From Pseudomonadota bacterium (GTDB taxonomy: Bacteria > Pseudomonadota > Alphaproteobacteria > Rhizobiales > Xanthobacteraceae): a stretch of 11,549 bases of DNA. The stretch is taken from positions 1-11,549 of the forward strand of contig JAEYTQ010000811.1 of NCBI GenBank assembly GCA_023433965.1, given 5' to 3'. The notes beneath the pieces are model-generated. The model was not told the origin of the DNA, did no database searches, and saw only the letters and a list, made by a program, of their open reading frames with translations. Made by a program: the position numbers and the translations under genes. Shown here piece by piece: positions 6,916 to 11,549 of this stretch; the stretch's first letter is position 1, and the number at the start of each line of letters is the position of its first letter.

Positions 6916-8466
6916 ATGTTCAAACTGAAGACTTTCATTCCGGCGCTGCTCGGCCTCGCGCTGATGGCGGCGCCGGCGCATGCGGCGGGGAATCTCGTCG
7001 CTGTGCTCGAAGCGGAAATCGTCACCCTCGACCCGCATTTCTCCACCGCCTATATTTCGCGCACGTTCGGCTACATGGTGTTCGACACGCTGTTTGCGAA
7101 GGACGCTAAGGGCGACATCAAGCCGCAAATGGTGCAGGACTGGAAGGTCTCGCCCGATGGCTTGACCTATACGTTCACGCTGCGCGACGGCCTGAAGTGG
7201 CATGATGGCCAGCCGGTCACGGCGGCCGATTGCGTGGCCTCCCTGCGCCGCTGGGGCACCCGCAGCGCGCTGGGCCGTCGCATCTTCGCGATCACCGCAT
7301 CGCTCGAGCCAACCGACGCCAAGACTTTCGTGCTGACGCTGAAGGAGCCGTCGGGTCTCGTCATCGACGCGCTCGGAAATCCGGTCAGCCCCGTCGCCTT
7401 CATGATGCCCGAGCGCATCGCCAAGACGCCCGGCGATCAGCGCATCACCGAGATCGTCGGCTCCGGCCCCTTCGTCTACAGCAAGGCCGATCACCGCACC
7501 GGCGATCGCATGATCCTGAGGAAATTCGCCGACTATGTGCCGCGCCCCGAGCCTGCCGACTTCCTCGCCGGCGGCAAGCGCGTCAATGTCGACACGCTCG
7601 AGGTCCGCGTCATTCCCGACGCTGCGACCGCAGCCTCCGCGCTCCAGGCCGGCGAAGTCGACTTCATGCAATACGCCCCGTTCGATCTGCTGCCGACGCT
7701 TGAGAAGAACTCCCGCGTGAAGCTGGTCAATTTCACCGGCGGCAACATGTTTGCGGGTGCCTATCGCCTCAACGCCGCGTCGAAGCCGTTCGACGATCCC
7801 GATATCCGGCGCGTGCTGTGGAAACTGGTCGACCAACGCGAAGTGCTGGATGCGCTGGGGCTCGATGCCAAATACGCCACGCCGTGCGCGACGTTCTTCA
7901 CCTGCGGCACCACCTATGAGAGCAAGGCCGGCATCGAGGCCGCCGCCAAGCCCTCGATCGAAGCAGCGAAGGCCGCGCTGAAGGCGACCAAATATGCCGG
8001 CGAGCCCGTCGTCGTCATGCAGGCCAACGATCTCGAAGCGCCGCGCGTCTCGGCGCAGGTGCTTGCGGAGCGGCTCAAGGCCGCCGGCTTCATCGTCGAT
8101 CTACAGGTGATGGATTGGGCGAGCGTGCTGGCGCGCCGCGCCAAGAAGGAAGGCTGGAGCGTTTACGGCGTTCACGCCGGGGGCTTCGACCTGGGCTCCC
8201 CGCTGACCAATGTCATGGTCGCCTTCAACTGCGCCGACTTCACCGGCTGGCAATGCGATGCGCGCATCACGCCCTTGATGGAAGCCGTCGCCAAGGCGCC
8301 GGCCGAGGAGGACCGCAAGAAGATCGCGGGCGAGATCCAAGCCGTCATGTACGACCAGGCCCCCGCAATTCCATGGGGCCAGTTCGCTCAGCCGGCCGCC
8401 TATCGCGCGACCCTGCGCGGTCTGATACCGTCCGCCATCCCGGTGTTCTGGAACGTTGAGAAGTAA
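6916..8466 (+). CDS. ABC transporter substrate-binding protein, family 5 (peptide/nickel/opine type)
   Basis: This is a 516-residue periplasmic solute-binding protein. Residues 1-23 form a signal peptide: FKLK, a hydrophobic core, then the AHA cleavage site before AGN. There is no lipobox. The mature protein has the family-5 (SBP_bac_5) marks: LDPHFST near its start, the SPDGLTYTFTLRDGLKWHDG block (79-98), VTAADCVASLRRW (101-113) and GSGPF (182-186). The family binds oligopeptides, nickel chelates, opines or glycosides for an inner-membrane permease and ATPase. Neither partner is in the window, so the substrate is unknown. The open frame extends to 6826, but those 30 residues precede the signal peptide and were dropped. 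A GMC oxidoreductase follows 4 bases after the stop, so the two are probably one transcript. Confidence 0.92.
   Translation: MFKLKTFIPALLGLALMAAPAHAAGNLVAVLEAEIVTLDPHFSTAYISRTFGYMVFDTLFAKDAKGDIKPQMVQDWKVSPDGLTYTFTLRDGLKWHDGQPVTAADCVASLRRWGTRSALGRRIFAITASLEPTDAKTFVLTLKEPSGLVIDALGNPVSPVAFMMPERIAKTPGDQRITEIVGSGPFVYSKADHRTGDRMILRKFADYVPRPEPADFLAGGKRVNVDTLEVRVIPDAATAASALQAGEVDFMQYAPFDLLPTLEKNSRVKLVNFTGGNMFAGAYRLNAASKPFDDPDIRRVLWKLVDQREVLDALGLDAKYATPCATFFTCGTTYESKAGIEAAAKPSIEAAKAALKATKYAGEPVVVMQANDLEAPRVSAQVLAERLKAAGFIVDLQVMDWASVLARRAKKEGWSVYGVHAGGFDLGSPLTNVMVAFNCADFTGWQCDARITPLMEAVAKAPAEEDRKKIAGEIQAVMYDQAPAIPWGQFAQPAAYRATLRGLIPSAIPVFWNVEK
8458..8463 (+). promoter_or_regulatory. ribosome binding site of the GMC oxidoreductase gene
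   Basis: GAGAAG lies 7 bases before ATG 8471 and inside the last two codons of the solute-binding protein gene. It supports ATG 8471 over the in-frame TTG at 8456, which would place the start before this site. It also implies that ribosomes finishing the first gene clear the site for the second. Confidence 0.6.
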
Positions 8467-8470
8467 CGCG

Positions 8471-10015
8471 ATGTACGATGTCATTGTTGTCGGTGGCGGT
8501 TCCGCCGGCGCCGCTGTTGCGGCGCGACTGTCCGAGGATCCAGCACGGCGCGTCCTGCTGCTCGAAGCGGGACGCGACTGGCGCGCCGATGAGGCGCCCT
8601 GGGAGGTGCGGACGCCCAATCCCATTCCGATCATCCACAAGCGCGAATACCAGGAGAAATGGCAATGGCCTGACCTGTTGACGCGCCGGGTGGCGGGGCA
8701 GGAGGCTCGCTTCTATTGGCGTGGCAAGGGACTCGGCGGCTCATCGATGATGAACGGCCAGATCGCCATCCGGGGCGTTGCGGATGCCTTCGACGAATGG
8801 GCGGCCAATGGCTGCGCCGGCTGGTCGGCCAAGGAGGTGATGCCGCTGTTCTCCGCGATCGAGGACGATCTGGAATTCGGTGACGCCGAGGGCCACGGCC
8901 GCGGCGGGCCGCTGCCGGTCTATCGCGCGCCGCCGGAGACATGGGGCCCGATTGATCGCGGCTTGCGTGACGCGGCGCTGGCCAGCGGCTATCCCTGGTG
9001 TGCCGATGTCAACGGCCCGGACGGCGAGGGCGTTGCCTGCTATCCCATCAACAGCCGAGACTTGCGCCGCATCACCACTAATGAAGGCTATCTCGAGCCG
9101 GCGCGCGGACGCGCCAATCTGGAGATCCGCGGCCATGCGCTGGTCGATCGGGCCTTGATCAGCGACGGGCGGGCGACTGGCGTCCGCGTTCACATCGAGG
9201 GGCAAGGCACCAGCGAGATCAGCGCGCGGCAGGTCGTGCTCTGCGCCGGCGCCATCCACAGTCCGGCCATCCTGCTGCGCTCGGGCATCGGCCCTGCCGA
9301 CGAGTTGAAGGCGATGGGGATCGCGGTCGCGCGGGATTTGCCGGTGGGGCGGCACTTCTTCGACCATCCGCTGTTTCGCGCCACCATCCAGCTGCAGGAG
9401 GGGCTTCGTCCCACAGATCCCGACACGCGTCACACCAATTGCTGCGTAACCTATTCCTCTGGGCTCGCCGACGGCGGCAAGCGCGACATGATCCTGATCG
9501 CGTTCAATCACCGCGGCATTGGCAATCCCGGAGCGATCGGCGCGGGCCTGTTCAACGCCTATTCGCGCGGCACGCTCAAGCTGGCCACGACCGACCCGTC
9601 GATCGATCCCGTCGGCGAGGAGAACATGCTGGCCGATCGCCGCGACATGCTGCGGATGATGGATGCGGTGAGGCGGCTCGCGGTGATCACCTCGCAGCCG
9701 GCGCTGGCGGGCATCGCCGACTGGATCCGGCTTGGCGACAGCGATCTGACGTTGCCACAGGCCGCAGCGCTTCCGGATCACGAGCTCGATGCGGTGCTGC
9801 GCCGTGAGACTGGCGACATCCAGCACGCCGCCGGAAGCTGCCGGATGAGCGGCGCCAATGATCCCGACGGCGTGGTCAATCCCGATGGCACGGTGAAAGG
9901 CATCGCGGGCTTGCGCGTTGCCGACGCCTCGATCATGCCGTCGGACTGCCGCGCCAACACGCATTTCACGACGGTGGTGATCGGCGAGGCGATCGCGCGA
10001 ATGATGATGCGGTAG
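8471..10015 (+). CDS. GMC-family FAD-dependent oxidoreductase
   Basis: This 514-residue flavoprotein belongs to the glucose-methanol-choline family, which oxidises alcohols to aldehydes or ketones. The FAD Rossmann fold starts at once: VVGGGSAG (6-13), with Glu32 in LLLEAG for the ribose. The first family signature is GKGLGGSSMMNG (86-97 region) and the second is GAIHSPAILLRSGIGP (260-275). The active site has His452 in QHAAGSCRM and Asn496/His498 in NTHFTT near the C-terminus. There is no signal peptide or membrane helix, so it should be cytoplasmic. Choline dehydrogenase-like enzymes share these marks, but at 514 residues and without betaine genes nearby, that name is not justified. Its partner, the solute-binding protein, suggests the substrate is imported. 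The first residues MYDVIVVG match the family start, which supports ATG 8471. Confidence 0.92.
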   Translation: MYDVIVVGGGSAGAAVAARLSEDPARRVLLLEAGRDWRADEAPWEVRTPNPIPIIHKREYQEKWQWPDLLTRRVAGQEARFYWRGKGLGGSSMMNGQIAIRGVADAFDEWAANGCAGWSAKEVMPLFSAIEDDLEFGDAEGHGRGGPLPVYRAPPETWGPIDRGLRDAALASGYPWCADVNGPDGEGVACYPINSRDLRRITTNEGYLEPARGRANLEIRGHALVDRALISDGRATGVRVHIEGQGTSEISARQVVLCAGAIHSPAILLRSGIGPADELKAMGIAVARDLPVGRHFFDHPLFRATIQLQEGLRPTDPDTRHTNCCVTYSSGLADGGKRDMILIAFNHRGIGNPGAIGAGLFNAYSRGTLKLATTDPSIDPVGEENMLADRRDMLRMMDAVRRLAVITSQPALAGIADWIRLGDSDLTLPQAAALPDHELDAVLRRETGDIQHAAGSCRMSGANDPDGVVNPDGTVKGIAGLRVADASIMPSDCRANTHFTTVVIGEAIARMMMR

Positions 10016-10030
10016 CTTCCAGAACAGTGC

Positions 10031-10126
10031 TGTCGTGCCGGCGAAGGGGCATCCAGTACGCCGCGGTCACTCTTCTCAATCTCCACCGCGGAGTACTGGG
10101 TCGCCCGGTCAAGCCGGGCGACGACA
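10031..10126. repeat. dispersed intergenic palindrome, module A
   Basis: CCAGTACGCCGCGGT (10053-10067) pairs with ACCGCGGAGTACTGG (10085-10099) at 14 of 15 positions around a 17-base loop. A second perfect hairpin follows: CGCCCGG (10102-10108), TCAAG, CCGGGCG (10114-10120). TGTCGT (10031-10036) and ACGACA (10121-10126) close the outside. The element sits between two convergent genes and could serve as a two-way terminator. I recall elements with CATCCAGTACGCCGCGG as abundant in Bradyrhizobium and Rhodopseudomonas genomes. Confidence 0.75.
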
Positions 10127-10142
10127 CAGAGTGTGGGCGAGC

Positions 10143-10187
10143 GGCTCGCGCTTCAGTTGCGAGCCAACGGGTCCGCGCGAAGCGCGG
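10143..10187. repeat. dispersed intergenic palindrome, module B (two hairpins)
   Basis: GGCTCGC (10143-10149) and GCGAGCC (10159-10165) are perfect inverse copies around a 9-base loop. CCGCGC (10173-10178), GAA and GCGCGG (10182-10187) form a second tight hairpin. The linker AACGGGT joins them. The stretch directly follows module A, and the order resembles a repeat I recall from Bradyrhizobium intergenic DNA. It has no coding features. Confidence 0.65.
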
Positions 10188-10208
10188 CCCGACGACGCGC
10201 ACCGCGAA

Positions 10209-10245
10209 GCAATCCAGGATCTTCGCAGAGACAGTCTGGACTTGC
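10209..10245. repeat. dispersed intergenic palindrome, module C
   Basis: GCAATCCAG (10209-10217) pairs with CTGGACTTGC (10236-10245) with one bulged base, around an 18-base loop. GAAGCAATCCAGGATCTTC is a familiar repeat core in Bradyrhizobium. The remaining bases up to the dehydrogenase stop at 10289 show nothing further. Confidence 0.5.
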
Positions 10246-10288
10246 CCGGGTCGGGCCGCCGCATCACCTGCAAGGCAATGTTCGGCGT

Positions 10289-11044
10289 TCAGATCGTCTG
10301 ACCGCCCGATACTTCGATCCGTTGCCCCGTCACCCAGCGATTGTCATCGCTCAGCAGGCTCGCGACCATCGGGCCGATGTCATCGGGGACACCCACGCGA
10401 CCCAGCGCGGTCATGCCGGCGAATTGCTTGTTCACGTCAGGATTGTCACGCACCAGGCCACCGCCAAAATCGGTTTCGATCGCACCGGGCGCAACGCTGT
10501 TGACGCGGATGCCGCGCGGCCCAAGTTCTCTGGCCATGCAGATTGCCATCATGTCAGCGGCGGCCTTCGCCATGGTGTAGACGGCGAAGCCGGGATAGGT
10601 GACACGCGTCAAGCCACTGCCGATCGTGACGATCGAGCCACCGTCCGCCATCAGCGGCAACACGGCCTGGGTGAGGAAGAACACGCCTTTGACATGCAGG
10701 TTCATCTGCTGGTCGAACTGAACCTCAGTGGTCTCGCCGAGCGGGGCGAAGAGGCCGTCGCCGGCATTGTGCACGAGGTAGTCGAAGCTCTCGCGGCCAA
10801 ATGCCTCCTTCAGGGTCTGCCCCAGTTGTCGCACGAACGAGGGAAATCCGGCGACGTTGGCGCTGTCCAACTGAAACGCCACGGCCCGGCGTCCCAGCGC
10901 CTTGATCTCGGAAACGGCGCTCTCCGCGAGGTCCGCACGGCTGCGGTAGGTGATGATGACATCGCTGCCCTTGCGTGCGATGTTGACTGCCATGTTGCGG
11001 CCAAGGCCGCGGCTCGCACCGGTGACGATTGCAATTTTAGCCAT
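10289..11044 (-). CDS. short-chain dehydrogenase/reductase, probably NADP(H)-dependent
   Basis: This is a 251-residue classical SDR with a Rossmann fold. The cofactor motif is TGASRGLG (8-15), and ITYRSR (31-36) after the second strand places Arg34 where it would favour NADP(H). The NNAG motif reads HNAG (92-95). The catalytic set is Asn115, Ser143, Tyr156 and Lys160 (YTMAK), followed by the PG turn at 186-187 and the usual C-terminus RIEVSGGQ. The FabG-like fold is clear, but the substrate is not; it is probably a sugar, alcohol or ketone rather than acyl-ACP. The frame runs on to 11143. I chose ATG 11044 because MAKIAIVTGA is the standard start and AAGGAG lies 7 bases before it. It is divergent from an AraC-type regulator, its likely controller. 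Confidence 0.92.
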   Translation of the reverse strand: MAKIAIVTGASRGLGRNMAVNIARKGSDVIITYRSRADLAESAVSEIKALGRRAVAFQLDSANVAGFPSFVRQLGQTLKEAFGRESFDYLVHNAGDGLFAPLGETTEVQFDQQMNLHVKGVFFLTQAVLPLMADGGSIVTIGSGLTRVTYPGFAVYTMAKAAADMMAICMARELGPRGIRVNSVAPGAIETDFGGGLVRDNPDVNKQFAGMTALGRVGVPDDIGPMVASLLSDDNRWVTGQRIEVSGGQTI

Positions 11045-11051
11045 GTGATGT

Positions 11052-11057
11052 CTCCTT
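11052..11057 (-). promoter_or_regulatory. strong ribosome binding site of the SDR gene
   Basis: On the minus strand this reads AAGGAG, the full consensus, 7 bases before the ATG at 11044-11042. It fixes the start of the dehydrogenase and rejects the longer frame beginning at 11143. It is the best Shine-Dalgarno sequence in the window. Confidence 0.8.
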
Positions 11058-11243
11058 CGTTTGACACGGCGAAGGTGGCACGCACCGCAGCACCCGAGTT
11101 GCCGGATCCTTGAGCCTTCTTGCCTATTCCTCCAAATGGCCACCAGCGTCGCTCGGGCGGCCGGTGCTACATTGGACGATCAATTCACAATGCCCAAAGT
11201 TGGAGCAGTCCGGCCGTGTCCGGTTGCCGGAGCCCACGGTTGG

Positions 11244-11249
11244 TATAAA
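11244..11249 (+). promoter_or_regulatory. TATAAA -10-like box of the AraC-type regulator gene
   Basis: TATAAA lies only 8 bases before ATG 11258. TTGCCG at 11224-11229 resembles a -35 box but is 14 bases away, shorter than the usual 16-18, which would suit an activator-dependent promoter. Transcription beginning 6-8 bases after the box would start at or next to the start codon. Confidence 0.4.
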
Positions 11250-11257
11250 TTTGCGGA

Positions 11258-11549
11258 ATGACGACCTTGCTCGAAACTGTTCGCCGCTATGCGGACTTGC
11301 ATTCCGACCAAAACGGCACGGCCAGAACGCCGATTACGGGCCTGACGGCGATACGGGCGAGGACGCCGGGCCAGCTCCAATACGTGATCAACCGGCCGCT
11401 CGTTGCGCTCGTCCTGCAAGGCCGCAAACGCGTGACCATGGGAGCGCACAGCTTCGATTTCGGCGCGGGGGAGTCGCTCCTGATCTCGGCGGATGTGCCG
11501 ACCGTCAGCCAGATCACCCGCGCCAGCGCAAAGGTCCCATATTTCTCTC
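11258..11549 (+). CDS. AraC-family transcriptional regulator, N-terminal part (3' end outside window)
   Basis: The first 97 residues are present and the frame is open to the last base. They match the AraC_N type of ligand-binding domain (PF06719): TPITGLTAIRA (24-34), the hallmark LVLQGRKRVTMG (51-62), then FGAGESLLISADVP (68-81) and QITRASAKVPY (85-95). The helix-turn-helix DNA-binding domain would follow outside the window. ATG 11258 is the first possible start because an in-frame TAA lies at 11246-11248; no real Shine-Dalgarno sequence precedes it. Regulators of this group often sit divergent from a dehydrogenase or reductase they control, as here with the SDR gene. The inducer is unknown. 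Confidence 0.88.
   Translation, partial: MTTLLETVRRYADLHSDQNGTARTPITGLTAIRARTPGQLQYVINRPLVALVLQGRKRVTMGAHSFDFGAGESLLISADVPTVSQITRASAKVPYFS

Larger units (their letters stand above)
11045..11257. promoter_or_regulatory. divergent control region between the SDR and AraC-type regulator genes
   Basis: These 213 bases must hold the promoters of both genes. Visible elements are a perfect direct repeat GTCCGG at 11208-11213 and 11218-11223, one helical turn apart; ATTG-N6-CAAT at 11171-11184; and CATTG (11170-11174) with CAATG (11188-11192) as a 5-base inverted repeat. The direct repeat lies just upstream of the regulator's TATAAA box, a plausible position for a self-regulating or co-activating protein. 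No strong -35/-10 pair was found for the dehydrogenase side. Confidence 0.45.

Noticed and set aside
8741..9964. A minus-strand open frame of 407 codons opposite the GMC gene
   Set aside because: The plus strand shows clear GMC signatures throughout. The antisense protein has only compositional bias.
8471..10015. Naming the GMC protein choline dehydrogenase (betA)
   Set aside because: No betaine aldehyde dehydrogenase, betI or choline transporter is nearby, and GMC members with these signatures act on many alcohols.
10133..11113. A plus-strand open frame of 326 codons over the SDR gene
   Set aside because: It is antisense to an SDR with full catalytic motifs and a consensus ribosome binding site, and it starts inside repeat DNA.
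11045..11143. A 33-codon upstream extension of the SDR protein
   Set aside because: The standard SDR start and the AAGGAG site both point to 11044.

Overview
The window looks like a chromosomal segment of a GC-rich alphaproteobacterium, most likely Bradyrhizobium or a close relative. The reasons are the gene order (acpS end, lepB, rnc, era, a small membrane protein, recO, parC), the protein sequences, and gap-filling palindromic repeats of the type scattered through Bradyrhizobium genomes. This assignment comes from recognition, not from a database search.

Bases 1-6596 are a plus-strand housekeeping block. The 3' end of holo-ACP synthase comes first, then a 250-base gap with an AT-rich palindrome and possible promoter signals. 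Next is a tight lepB-rnc-era run: lepB and rnc share ATGA, and era starts inside the end of rnc. A four-helix membrane protein of unknown function sits 21 bases after era. A palindromic repeat separates it from recO, and parC follows after a 120-base gap. Together these genes cover lipid carrier activation, protein export, RNA processing and ribosome assembly, recombination repair and chromosome decatenation.

Bases 6597-6915 hold a second copy of the same palindromic repeat, a further bulged palindrome, and the leader of an accessory unit. That unit (6916-10015) is a secreted family-5 solute-binding protein followed, 4 bases later, by a GMC-family flavoprotein oxidoreductase. No permease or ATPase of the transporter is in the window. 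The pairing suggests capture of a substrate and its cytoplasmic oxidation, but the substrate cannot be read from the sequence.

Bases 10016-10288 lie between convergent genes and are filled almost entirely by a mosaic of inverted repeats. A minus-strand short-chain dehydrogenase (10289-11044) follows. It is transcribed divergently from an AraC-type regulator (from 11258, cut by the window end), a layout that usually means the regulator controls its neighbour. The regulator has a TATAAA box so close to its only possible start codon that the mRNA may be leaderless.

I see no tRNA, rRNA, CRISPR array, transposase, phage gene or broken gene. Nothing here is clearly a new system. The least explained items are the solute-binding protein/GMC pair, the repeats placed just after stop codons, the small membrane protein, and the possible leaderless regulator mRNA.
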